From contig JAGXQV010000102.1 in the NCBI GenBank assembly GCA_018336195.1, positions 1-48,453 on the forward strand: a stretch of DNA of 48,453 bases, in the 5' to 3' direction. Below the pieces are notes generated by a model, which was not told the DNA's origin, ran no database searches, and saw only the letters and a list, made by a program, of their open reading frames with translations. Shown piece by piece: positions 29,237 to 38,051 of this stretch. The stretch comes from Sulfuricella sp. Lineage in GTDB: Bacteria > Pseudomonadota > Gammaproteobacteria > Burkholderiales > Sulfuricellaceae. Both the position numbers and the translations under genes were made by a program. The stretch's first letter is position 1. Each line of letters begins with the position of its first letter.

Positions 29237-30138
29237 CCGCCCCGCCAGAATTTCCATAAATCCAGGCGGGACACCTCGATTTGCCGTTGCCCCGGAACGA
29301 TGATCGCCAGTCGTTCGAGCTGGCCTTTCGCCAAGGCGTTTTTTAGCGGCACCAGCCAGTTATTTTCGAGTTCTTCCGCCGTCGGCCCGTCTGCCACGAT
29401 CAAGAGGTCGCCGCCCGCCTCCGCCAGGCAAGTCGCGGCCGAAGCCGGCAAGGGATGGGCGGGAATGTGCGCCGCGGTAGCCAGGCCGCGCGCCAGGGGA
29501 TGGTCGGCGTAGACCGCAGTGCAAGGCGGGGTGGGCTGGCCTTGCAGCTTCCCGCCACCCCACAGCCACACGCTGTTGACCGGCGCCAATCCTTGCTCTT
29601 CGCGCAGCGTGTTGCGCGGGTCGGCGTGGAGGAGCATCTGGATTTCGTTGAGCAGCTTCAGCCAGCGCGTGCCTTGCGGCAGCCACGGGCGAATTTCCCG
29701 CCCCAGCACCGCGGCGAGGGGATGGGTGGCCGGTCCCGGGCCTTCCGCCAGGCGTAGGTACCAGCGTAGCGGATGGGGGGCGACGAAGCGCAGTCCGTCG
29801 TCGGAGAAATGCCGTTCCAGGGTCGCGCACCAGGCTTGTGCTTCGTCGGCGCTAACCGTCAGTTCCGGCCCACCGAAAAGAATCATGTAGTTGCGCATCA
29901 GGCGCAAATGCACCGGGTCGGCGTGCAGCCAATAGCCGTTGCCGGGATCGACGCCCTCGCCGAGCAGGGAATAGGGAGCCGCCGGCCAGTCGGTTTGCCG
30001 CGCGACCCCGAAGGCTTGGCACAGCCAGGCTTCCGCGCCGTCTTCCGGCGGAGGCAGGGATGTACCGCGCGCGCCCAGTAACCGCAGGGTTGGCAGGTCG
30101 GCGGCGGGCAGGCGGGGAATCAGGAGTCGGCAGAGCAT
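29233..30138 (-). CDS. RpfE-like conserved protein
   Basis: 301 aa, cytosolic, without signal peptide. It resembles the RpfE-type proteins encoded near recJ, prfB and lysS in Xanthomonas and many betaproteobacteria: PRLPAADLPTL at the N-terminus, then LHADPVHLRLMRNYMILFGG, then NSVWLWGGGKLQ, the last being the most typical block. Function unknown; the family is named from the Xanthomonas rpf cluster, without a proven activity. Its place in the recJ/lolC block supports ancestral status. Its stop codon is part of repeat A2 and repeat A3 lies upstream, so it is bracketed by inverted copies. Confidence 0.75.
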   Translation of the reverse strand: MLCRLLIPRLPAADLPTLRLLGARGTSLPPPEDGAEAWLCQAFGVARQTDWPAAPYSLLGEGVDPGNGYWLHADPVHLRLMRNYMILFGGPELTVSADEAQAWCATLERHFSDDGLRFVAPHPLRWYLRLAEGPGPATHPLAAVLGREIRPWLPQGTRWLKLLNEIQMLLHADPRNTLREEQGLAPVNSVWLWGGGKLQGQPTPPCTAVYADHPLARGLATAAHIPAHPLPASAATCLAEAGGDLLIVADGPTAEELENNWLVPLKNALAKGQLERLAIIVPGQRQIEVSRLDLWKFWRGG

Positions 30139-30295
30139 GGCGGCGAGCGGGAATGGGGTGGCGGATTAAACCACGCCTCCGGCGGGTTCCACAACTCAAG
30201 CGCCTTGGCTATTCCCGAGTATTTTCCTATACTCGCAATAGTTTAGTTGTTTTGTAGGGTATTGACTGGAGAAAAGCGCCGACGATCTGAGGTTT

Positions 30296-30450
30296 TTAGT
30301 CTCTAATACCCGCCAAATGATGGCAAAACGTGACGACAAGGTGTTTTGAATTGACCACTGCGGTAATGAGTGATGAGGAATGGGTGATGAAAACCATCCT
30401 CCCATCACTCATCACCCATTACTTTCTTTGGTTCCGGCTCGTCCGGCTTA
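30296..30450 (+). repeat. repeat family A, copy A3
   Basis: Full copy in forward orientation. TTAGTCTCTAATACCCGCC, an AAATGATGGCAAAACGTGAC block, central arms built of TGAGTGATG and GGTGATG units with their complement CATCACTCATCACCCATTAC, then CCGGCTCGTCCGGCTTA. It lies in the divergent gap between rpfE and the CHASE kinase, ending 60 bp before the kinase ATG. Just upstream, 30214-30235 holds a separate small palindrome, GAGTATTTTCCTATACTC. Confidence 0.88.
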
Positions 30451-30510
30451 GGATAATGGCAGCGGCTGTGCCGGAAATGGCAAGGGTTCCCGGAGGTGGG
30501 AGGGATAACA

Positions 30511-33500
30511 ATGATAAAAACAGCACAGGAGTTTGGACAAGCGCGGCTGGCCTGGCTGGTACTCCTGGTCGGGCTGGTGTTGAGCGGCATTGTCTGGCAG
30601 GTGGTCGCCGGGCGCGAAGAAGCGGAAGCCCGCCGGGTTTTCCGTATTCATCTCAACGATACGTTGAAGAGCGTCTCGCAGCGGCTCGATGTGTACGTCA
30701 ATTTCCTGTACGGCGCGCGCGGCTTGTTTGCCGCCTCGGAACGGGTAACGCGCCAGGAGTGGCAGGATTTTTCCACTGCCGCCGCATTCGAGAAACGCTA
30801 TCCGGGGATCGTTTCCCTGGGGGCGATCCGCTACGTTCCCCGTGGCGACAAGGCTCTCTATGAACGGGATGTCCGCGCCGAAGTGGCGCGCAGCGGCGTT
30901 TCCCGCACGCCTTTCGCGATTAGCCCGGCGGGGGAACGCGACGGCTATTACCCCATCGAGTTTATCCAACCCGCGCCATTCCAAAATACCCTGTTGGGCG
31001 TGGACCGTGGCGCCGATCCGGAAACCCGGCGGGTTCTGGAGTTGAGCCGGGATACGGGCGACGCGGTGATGAGTGGGCGCTTGCGCGGGGTGCCGGACGA
31101 GGAGAGCCGCCCCAATCTGCTGGTGGTGTTGCCGGTTTACCGGTCGGGGGACGTTCCATCTTCCGTCGAGGCGCGCCGCCAATTGCTGGAAGGCTTCGTC
31201 ACGGCGCGGATCCGGGTCGACGAGATGTTCAAGGAACTGCTGGGGGCCGGCATTCTCAACGAGTTGTTTTTCGAGTTGTACGACGGCGGCCTGGCGAGCG
31301 CCGCCCCGCAGCCCGCCTTGCGCGACAACCTGTTGCATGCGGTGGCCGGTGAAAGCGTGCTGTACGGGACGGCGGCGCAGCCCGATCTGCTCATGTATCA
31401 GCGGGAAAAGATCGAACTGGCGGGGCGCAATTGGCTGTTCTTTTTCGGGCGTGACCAAGGGTACGGCGGCCAGGACAGGCGCCTTTCCTTCCTGGTGCTG
31501 GGCGGCGGGCTGGTGACTAGCCTGCTGGTTTTCGTGGTGGTCCTGGTTTTGCTGCGGCAGCGGCGCCTGGTCATGGACGAGGTGAACCGCCAGAAATCGC
31601 TGTTTTCCCAAGTGCTGGATGCCTTGCCGGTGAATGTGCTGCTCAAGGACAGCCAGTGGCGGCTGGCGCTGGTCAACGAGGAAACCGCGCGAACGCTGGG
31701 GATGACCAAGGAAGAGGCGCTCGGCAAGAGCGATTTCGACCTGTTTCCGCAGGAAATCGCCGCGGCGCTGCGCGACCACGACGAAGCGGTGCGCGCCCAG
31801 GGCACCCTGGTGGTACGCGAGGAAACCCTGGTGCGGGACGGTGTGGAAAGTTTCCTGCTGGCCGGCAAGAAGATCATCCATCTGCCGGATAGCGACGAGC
31901 CGATGCTGCTGGGGTTTTCTTTCGATATCGGCGAAATCAAGAAAATCGAGAAGGAACTCGACCAGCAACGGCGTTTCGTCCAGCAGGTGATCGATACCGA
32001 TCCCAACCTGATTTTCGTCAAGGACGAGGAGGGGCGGATACTCCTGGCCAACCAGGCGACCGAGGCCTTGTACGGCATTCCGCGCGAATGGCTGATGCGC
32101 AGCCGCAGCGGCGAACTGCATACCAACCCCGACGAGGCCAAGGTCTTCGATGTGGTGGACCGGCAGGTGATCGAAAGCGGCGAGGAAGTCGTCTTCAACC
32201 AGCCCTTTACCCGGCCGAGTGGCGAGGTGCGCTGGTTCATGACCGTCAAGCGCCCGTTGCCGCAGCCGGATGGCCGGGTGCACGTGCTCGGCATCGCGGT
32301 GGACATCACCGAGCAAAAACGCAGCATGGAGGCGTTGCACGAGAGCGAGGCAAAACTGCGCGCGATCATCGACAACACCACTTCGGTGATATTCATCAAG
32401 GATTTGACGGGCCGCTACCTCCTGATCAACCGGGAATACGAGATACGCCACGGCGTGAAACGCGAATGGCTGGCCGGCAAGACCGATTACGAACTGTTCC
32501 CCGAGGCGTTGGCGAACCGCCTGCGCGCCAACGACGTGGCGGTGCTGGAGGCCGGCGTTCCCCTTGAATTCGAGGAAGTCGTGCCCTATGGCGGCGAGGA
32601 GCGCACCTATATCGCCGTCAAGTTCGTGATGCGCCATGCCTCCGGCAAACCTTATGCGATCGGTGGGATCGCCACCGACATTACCGAGCGCAAGCGTCTT
32701 GAGCAGGAAGCGCAGTACGCCCGCACCAACGAACTGATCCGCTCCTTGGCCAATGCGGTCGGCGACGGCTTGATAGGCACGAGTTCGTCGCACCAGATCA
32801 TCTTTGCCAACCCTAAGGCCCAGGAATTGTTGGGTATGACGGAACTGGAAATGTTCGGCAAAAAAGCCGACGACGTGGTACACGGTCAAACCGGGGAAGG
32901 CGCGTTCCTGAGCGACAGCACCTGCCCGGCGTGGAGCAAGGTTGCTGCCGGCACTACCTTCCACGCCGACAACTGGACTTTCGAGCGCCGCGACGGGAGT
33001 CGTTTCCCGGTGAGTCTGGCGATTGCCCCCGTCTATGAGAAGGACCGAATTGTCGGTGCGGTGCTGTCGTTTCAGGACATCACTCAGCGCAAGCACGCCG
33101 AACAGGCGTTGCGGCAAATGGAAACCCGCCAGAAGGCGCTCCTCAATAATCTGCCCGACATGGCTTGGCTGAAGGACGAGGAAAGCCGTTACATCATGGT
33201 CAACGAGGCCACCGCGAGCAAATCGCACATGGCGGCGGACGATATTCCGGGAAAGACCGATCTCGACCTGTGGCCCCCGGATCTTGCCGAAATATATCGG
33301 GCCGACGACCGGCTGGTCATGGAAAAACGCCTGCCCAAGCGGGTCGAGGAGCAATTCCAGGGCAAGGATGGCCAGCGTATCTGGATCGAAACCATCAAAT
33401 CCCCGATCTGCGATTCCTCCGGCAAGGTCATCGGCACCGCCGGCATAGCGCGCGATATCACGGAGCGCAAGGGCGAGCAGGACGAGCTGAAACACCACGT

Positions 33501-34260
33501 CGCCGAACTGGCGCGTCTCAACGCCGAACTCGACGAATTCACCTACGTCGCCAGCCACGACCTCCAGGAGCCGGCGCGCAAGCTGATCGCCTTCAGCGAA
33601 CTGCTGCGCAAGGACATTGGCGAAGGCTTGCCGGCGCGCGCCGAAAAAGACCTGGAGTTCATCGTCGATGCCGCCGCACGGATGCAGCGCCTGATCCGCG
33701 ACTTGCTCAGCCTGTCGCGCGCCGGTAAATACTCGATGGTGCGTGAAATGGTGAGCCTCGACGAGCTGGTCGCCAATGTTCTGGAAACCCTGGACTTGAG
33801 CATTCGCGAAAGCCATGCCGTGGTGCACTGCGATCCGCTGCCGGAGGTGACGGGCGATGCCACTCTGCTGACCCAGCTTTTTCAGAACCTGCTCAGCAAT
33901 GCCCTCAAGTTCGTTAATCGTCATCCCCCGGAGGTTCATATTAGTGCCGAACAAATCGACGGCCAATGGGTGTTCGGCGTGCGCGACAACGGCATCGGCA
34001 TCAATCCTCAATACGCCGCCCAGATTTTCCAGCCCTTCAAGCGCCTGCATGGGCGCGCCCAGTTCGAAGGCTCGGGAATCGGCCTGTCGATCTGCCGCAA
34101 GGTGGTGGAGCGCCACCGTGGAACCCTGTGGGTGGAATCGCGCGAAGGCGAAGGCGCGCATTTCCGCTTTACCTTGGGAAAAGCGGGGTACGGCGTGGGG
34201 ATTGCCGGGATAAACAGCGGCGAGAGCGATGAGGCGGGATTTTCCGAGGGAAATTCATGA
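30511..34260 (+). CDS. membrane sensor histidine kinase: CHASE, five PAS, phytochrome-type HisKA, HATPase
   Basis: 1249 aa from ATG 30511, chosen because GGAGGG lies 6 nt upstream; an in-frame GTG lies 15 nt earlier. TM1 (about 14-33), a periplasmic CHASE-like domain (about 45-245), TM2 (about 325-348), five successive PAS domains (about 362-473, 487-601, 612-728, 735-860, 868-986), a kinase core with His1016 in YVASHDLQEP, and HATPase (VRDNGIGINP, GSGIGLSI). No receiver domain, so the phosphate must go to a separate regulator, probably the single-domain one at 36137. Its TGA overlaps the start of the next kinase gene by 4 nt. Confidence 0.94.
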   Translation: MIKTAQEFGQARLAWLVLLVGLVLSGIVWQVVAGREEAEARRVFRIHLNDTLKSVSQRLDVYVNFLYGARGLFAASERVTRQEWQDFSTAAAFEKRYPGIVSLGAIRYVPRGDKALYERDVRAEVARSGVSRTPFAISPAGERDGYYPIEFIQPAPFQNTLLGVDRGADPETRRVLELSRDTGDAVMSGRLRGVPDEESRPNLLVVLPVYRSGDVPSSVEARRQLLEGFVTARIRVDEMFKELLGAGILNELFFELYDGGLASAAPQPALRDNLLHAVAGESVLYGTAAQPDLLMYQREKIELAGRNWLFFFGRDQGYGGQDRRLSFLVLGGGLVTSLLVFVVVLVLLRQRRLVMDEVNRQKSLFSQVLDALPVNVLLKDSQWRLALVNEETARTLGMTKEEALGKSDFDLFPQEIAAALRDHDEAVRAQGTLVVREETLVRDGVESFLLAGKKIIHLPDSDEPMLLGFSFDIGEIKKIEKELDQQRRFVQQVIDTDPNLIFVKDEEGRILLANQATEALYGIPREWLMRSRSGELHTNPDEAKVFDVVDRQVIESGEEVVFNQPFTRPSGEVRWFMTVKRPLPQPDGRVHVLGIAVDITEQKRSMEALHESEAKLRAIIDNTTSVIFIKDLTGRYLLINREYEIRHGVKREWLAGKTDYELFPEALANRLRANDVAVLEAGVPLEFEEVVPYGGEERTYIAVKFVMRHASGKPYAIGGIATDITERKRLEQEAQYARTNELIRSLANAVGDGLIGTSSSHQIIFANPKAQELLGMTELEMFGKKADDVVHGQTGEGAFLSDSTCPAWSKVAAGTTFHADNWTFERRDGSRFPVSLAIAPVYEKDRIVGAVLSFQDITQRKHAEQALRQMETRQKALLNNLPDMAWLKDEESRYIMVNEATASKSHMAADDIPGKTDLDLWPPDLAEIYRADDRLVMEKRLPKRVEEQFQGKDGQRIWIETIKSPICDSSGKVIGTAGIARDITERKGEQDELKHHVAELARLNAELDEFTYVASHDLQEPARKLIAFSELLRKDIGEGLPARAEKDLEFIVDAAARMQRLIRDLLSLSRAGKYSMVREMVSLDELVANVLETLDLSIRESHAVVHCDPLPEVTGDATLLTQLFQNLLSNALKFVNRHPPEVHISAEQIDGQWVFGVRDNGIGINPQYAAQIFQPFKRLHGRAQFEGSGIGLSICRKVVERHRGTLWVESREGEGAHFRFTLGKAGYGVGIAGINSGESDEAGFSEGNS

Positions 34261-36008
34261 GCAGCATGGAGAAAAGCGCTTCGCTGCACCGGCAGGTGTC
34301 GGTGCGCCTGGCGCTGGCGCTGGGGGCGGCGATGCTGCTGACGGTGGTGGCGGCCTTCTGGTTCTACAACGCCACTGCCGAAAAAACCGCCAAGCTCAAG
34401 AAGGACAATGCCGCGCTGCATTACCTCACGCGGGTTCGCCAACTGGAGACCGCCTGGGAACGGGAGGCGGAACTGGTCAGGGTGCGCATCGAATTCATGC
34501 GCGTCATGGATGATCCCAAAAATCGCTGGGAGGTGCTCGGCAGCTATTTCACCGCGCAAAGCGGCAACCCGGTATTCAGCGATCTACAGATCCTCGCGCC
34601 CGACGGTGGCTTGTTGTTCTCCTACGGTCCCCACAGCAAGATCATGTCCGTCGATATTCGCCAGAAGGGCTACGCCGGCTGGTATTTCGGCAGGGAGCGC
34701 GCCGCCCTCTACCGGGTGTACCGCCAGCCGCTGTGGCTGGGGAAGTCGGGGATGGGCTGGTTGATACTCTACCGGCCGCTCAACCATTCCCTGCTCTACG
34801 CCAACGTGTTTCCCGATACCGAACTATTCCTGGTGTGGCGCGGAACGGTGGTGGCCAGCTCGCTGGGCGAGGGGGGGCGGGATCGTGTCGATCCCGGTCG
34901 GCATGGCGCCATCCTCAACGACGGGGTGCGCTACGAACAATACGCCGTGTCCTGGGAAGGCGAGAGCAACAAGGAGCTGGCGCTGTTGGTCCGGCAGCGC
35001 GTCGAGCGTCCGTTTACCTTCAACGAAATCATCGTGACCAGCCTGCTCCTGTATTTCAGCCTGACGTTATTTCTGCTCCTGGTACTGGGGCGCTGGCTGC
35101 GCGGGATGACGTACCGCGCCGCCGCGCTGTATGCGGCTACCCGTCATTTCGCGGAACGCCGCGAAATGACGGGGGATATCGGCGCGCATCTCCTGGATGC
35201 CGGCGGCGGGGTGGAGGACGAGTTGTGCAAGGTCGCTCAGGCGCTCGGCGAATTGATGGACAACGTGGTGAAGGGCGATGCCATGCGCTCGCATTTCGAG
35301 GCCGAGTTGTCCGGGCAAATGGCCAAGCTCGCCCTGCTCAATGCGGAACTCAACGAATTCACCTACGTTACCAGCCACGATCTGCAGGAACCGCTGCGCA
35401 AGCTGGTGATCTTCAGCGAATGGCTGGAGCGCGACCTGGGCGGCAACCTGCCCGAACGCGCCGCCAAGGATTTGCAGTTCATCGCCGAAGCCGCGGCGCG
35501 CATGCGGCGCCTGGTCGACGATCTGCTGTCCCTGTCGCGGGCCGGCAATCGCGAGGTCACCCCGGTGCGGATTCGCCTCGACGAAGTGGTCGATGCCGCC
35601 CTGGAAACCCTGGCGCTACGCATCCAGGAAAAAGGCGCGGTGGTTACTCGCGACCCCTTGCCGGAAGCGCTGGGCGACCCGACCCTGCTCACCCAGCTCT
35701 ACCAGAACCTGATCGGCAATGCTCTCAAATACAACGAAAACCCGCCGCTCATCCATCTCGACGCGGTGCGCGACGGCGATGCCTGGATCCTCGGGGTGCG
35801 CGACAACGGCATCGGCATCAATCCGGACTACGCCGAGCAGATTTTTCAGCCCTTCAAACGCCTCCACGGACGCGGCCAGTACGAGGGCACCGGGATTGGG
35901 CTGGCGATCTGCCGCAAGGTCGCGGAACGCCATCACGGGCGGATCTGGGTGGAATCGCAGGAAGGCGCAGGGGCTTGGTTTCGCTTCAGGCTGCCCGACC
36001 GGCTGTAA
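34257..36008 (+). CDS. membrane sensor histidine kinase, phytochrome-type HisKA
   Basis: 583 aa. TM1 (about 18-36), an extracytoplasmic domain (about 37-258) that I do not recognise, TM2 (about 259-278), a HAMP-like linker, then HisKA with His374 in YVTSHDLQEPLRKL and HATPase (VRDNGIGINP, GTGIGLAI). The kinase core is very close to that of the preceding gene, suggesting duplication followed by exchange of the sensor part. It starts in an ATGA overlap with the first kinase gene, so the two are made together and could form heterodimers or share one regulator. Repeat B2 separates it from the regulator gene. Confidence 0.93.
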   Translation: MSSMEKSASLHRQVSVRLALALGAAMLLTVVAAFWFYNATAEKTAKLKKDNAALHYLTRVRQLETAWEREAELVRVRIEFMRVMDDPKNRWEVLGSYFTAQSGNPVFSDLQILAPDGGLLFSYGPHSKIMSVDIRQKGYAGWYFGRERAALYRVYRQPLWLGKSGMGWLILYRPLNHSLLYANVFPDTELFLVWRGTVVASSLGEGGRDRVDPGRHGAILNDGVRYEQYAVSWEGESNKELALLVRQRVERPFTFNEIIVTSLLLYFSLTLFLLLVLGRWLRGMTYRAAALYAATRHFAERREMTGDIGAHLLDAGGGVEDELCKVAQALGELMDNVVKGDAMRSHFEAELSGQMAKLALLNAELNEFTYVTSHDLQEPLRKLVIFSEWLERDLGGNLPERAAKDLQFIAEAAARMRRLVDDLLSLSRAGNREVTPVRIRLDEVVDAALETLALRIQEKGAVVTRDPLPEALGDPTLLTQLYQNLIGNALKYNENPPLIHLDAVRDGDAWILGVRDNGIGINPDYAEQIFQPFKRLHGRGQYEGTGIGLAICRKVAERHHGRIWVESQEGAGAWFRFRLPDRL

Positions 36009-36032
36009 TCGAATTACGATATACTAAAAAAC

Positions 36033-36119
36033 CAGTGTTGAGTGCTTGGTGTTGAATTTAAGAATCGTGCGCATAGCGCACCCCGCAACTAAGCACTAAA
36101 AACTCAACACTAAACACTG
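36033..36119. repeat. repeat family B, copy B2
   Basis: An 87-bp palindrome from CAGTGTTGAGTG to CAACACTAAACACTG with a GC-rich turn (GTGCGCATAGCGCACC). Same ends and same heptamer style as copy B1, though the arms differ in detail. It lies between the second kinase and its response regulator, inside the operon. Confidence 0.83.
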
Positions 36120-36136
36120 TTTTAATGGGGGAAACA

Positions 36137-36613
36137 ATGTTCAGCAAGGGAAAAAAGGCAGTGATCCTGCTGGTGGAAGACGATCCGGGCGATCAGGAAC
36201 TGACCCGGCGCGCCCTGCTGGAAGGGACTGTCCCCCATGATCTGCGGGTGGTCGAGGACGGCGAGGAAGCGCTCGATTACCTGCTGCACCGTAGCGTTTA
36301 TGCGGATGCCCGCAACAACCCCTTGCCCGACCTGATTCTCCTCGACCTCAATCTGCCCAAGCTGAATGGCCGCCAAGTGCTGGAACGAGTCCGTTCCGAA
36401 CCGCGTCTGGCGCGCATCCCGGTGATTGTGTTGACGACTTCCCAGCAGGAACGGGACATGCTGCAAAGCTATGACAGCGGAGCCTGTTCCTACATCGTCA
36501 AGCCCAGCGGCATCGACGAATTCATCAAGGTGGTGCGCACCATCGAGGAATACTGGCTGGAAATCGTGCGCCTGCCGTCGTCGGAGGAACCGGGATGTCC
36601 GGCACTAGTCTGA
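36137..36613 (+). CDS. single-domain response regulator (Rcp1-like)
   Basis: 158 aa from ATG 36137 (MFSKGKKAVILLVEDDPGD), chosen because GGGGGAA lies just upstream; an in-frame ATG lies 12 nt earlier. A receiver domain only: acidic pocket Glu14, Asp15, Asp16, phosphoacceptor Asp70 in LILLDLNLP, Thr in VLTTS and Lys in IVKPSG. The LNLPKLNGRQVLE pattern is that of small regulators paired with phytochrome-type kinases. It is the likely phosphate acceptor of the two kinases upstream. Its 3' end overlaps the cyclase gene by 19 nt. Confidence 0.94.
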   Translation: MFSKGKKAVILLVEDDPGDQELTRRALLEGTVPHDLRVVEDGEEALDYLLHRSVYADARNNPLPDLILLDLNLPKLNGRQVLERVRSEPRLARIPVIVLTTSQQERDMLQSYDSGACSYIVKPSGIDEFIKVVRTIEEYWLEIVRLPSSEEPGCPALV

Positions 36614-37887
36614 AGATTCTCGCCATCGACGACGATCCGGCGGATCAGGAACTGCTGCGGCGTTTCCTCGAAGACGTGCCGGGTTACCGGATCGAACTGG
36701 AATGCCTCACCGGGCTGGAAGAAAGTTTCGACGAAGACGTCGCACGCCCGGTCGACGTGATCTTCCTCGACTACCTGCTGGGCCGCGACAACGGCCTCAA
36801 CAAGCTGCAAAACCTGCGCGCCCGCGGCGTCAAGACCCCGGTGGTGATCCTTACCGGGCAGGGCGACGAAGGTCTGGTGGTCGACCTGATGCGCGCCGGA
36901 GCTACCGATTACCTGGCCAAGGCGCGGCTCTCCCCGGACAACCTGGCGCGGGTGCTGCGCAACGCCATCCGGGTCGGCGAACTGGAGCGCCAGGCTGCGG
37001 TTTCCCAGGAGAACCTGCGCCTGGCCGCCAAGGTTTTCGAAAACGTCCTGGAAGGCGTGATGGTGACCGACGCCCATGCCAGCGTGTTGTCGGTGAATCC
37101 GGCATTCACCTCGATCACCGGCTTCAGCACCGAGGAAATCGTCGGCAAGAATCCCAATATCCTGCGTTCCAAGTTCCATAGCGCCGAGTTTTTCCAGAAC
37201 ATGTGGGGCCTGCTCTCGACGAGCGGCCAGTGGCGCGGCGAGATTTGGAACAAGCGCAAGAGCGGCGACGTGTTCCTCGCCTGGCAGACCATCTCGGCGG
37301 TGCGCAACGATGCGGGCAAAATCACCCATTACGTATCGGTGCTGTTCGACATCACCGAGCGCAAGCGCCACGAGGAACTGGTGCGCTACCAGGCTTATCA
37401 CGACGTGCTGACCGGCCTGCCCAACCGCCAGTTGTTCCATGACCGCCTCACCCAGGGACTCCTGCACGCGCGCCGCGAAGGGGAAATGCTCGGGGTAATG
37501 TTCCTCGATCTCGACCATTTCAAGGAAATCAACGATACCCTGGGCCACGACGCGGGCGACCAGTTGCTGCGCGAAGTGGCGTCTCGCCTCAAGGTGAGCG
37601 TGCGCAAGGGCGACACCGTGGCGCGCCTGGGCGGCGACGAATTCGTCCTGCTGTTGCCCAAGATCAAACAGATCGACAACCTGACCTTCCTCGCCGCCAA
37701 GGTTCTCGAATCGATGCGCACCCCGATCAAGCTGGCGGCGGGCGAGTTCACCGTGACCACCAGCATCGGCATCAGCGTTTACCCGCGGGACGGCGACAAG
37801 CCCGACATGCTTATCAAACAGGCCGACGAAGCCATGTACCGGGCCAAACAGGATGGTCGCAACAGCTTCCAGATGGCAAGCAATTAA
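36595..37887 (+). CDS. REC-PAS-GGDEF response regulator, diguanylate cyclase
   Basis: 430 aa. REC domain with phosphoacceptor Asp59 (VIFLDYLLG), PAS (about 140-255), GGDEF domain (about 260-425) with intact GGDEF at 346-350 and an RxxD inhibitory site (RKGD, 337-340) five residues before it. It should make c-di-GMP and be feedback-inhibited by it. It is the last gene of the operon kinase, kinase, regulator, cyclase, and its start overlaps the regulator by 19 nt. Its TAA lies within the first bases of repeat A4. The opposite activity is encoded by the HD-GYP gene at 20537. Confidence 0.95.
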   Translation: MSGTSLKILAIDDDPADQELLRRFLEDVPGYRIELECLTGLEESFDEDVARPVDVIFLDYLLGRDNGLNKLQNLRARGVKTPVVILTGQGDEGLVVDLMRAGATDYLAKARLSPDNLARVLRNAIRVGELERQAAVSQENLRLAAKVFENVLEGVMVTDAHASVLSVNPAFTSITGFSTEEIVGKNPNILRSKFHSAEFFQNMWGLLSTSGQWRGEIWNKRKSGDVFLAWQTISAVRNDAGKITHYVSVLFDITERKRHEELVRYQAYHDVLTGLPNRQLFHDRLTQGLLHARREGEMLGVMFLDLDHFKEINDTLGHDAGDQLLREVASRLKVSVRKGDTVARLGGDEFVLLLPKIKQIDNLTFLAAKVLESMRTPIKLAAGEFTVTTSIGISVYPRDGDKPDMLIKQADEAMYRAKQDGRNSFQMASN

Positions 37888-38045
37888 TCTCTTGCTTGGG
37901 CAAATAATGTCGAAACCTGACAAGAATGCGTTTTGAACTGAATTCCAAGGTAATGGGTGATGGGGAATGGGTGATGAAAACCACTTGCCCATCACTCATC
38001 ACTCATCACCCATTACTTTCGTTGGTTCCGGCTCGTCCGGCTTAG
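37884..38045 (+). repeat. repeat family A, copy A4
   Basis: Full copy: TTAATCTCTTGC, an AATAATGTCGAAACCTGAC block, central arms of GGTGATG units facing CATCACTCATCACTCATCAC, then CCGGCTCGTCCGGCTTAG. It fills the whole space between the cyclase stop codon (37885-37887, inside the repeat's first bases) and the lolC start at 38052. Confidence 0.88.
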
Positions 38046-38051
38046 ATATTC

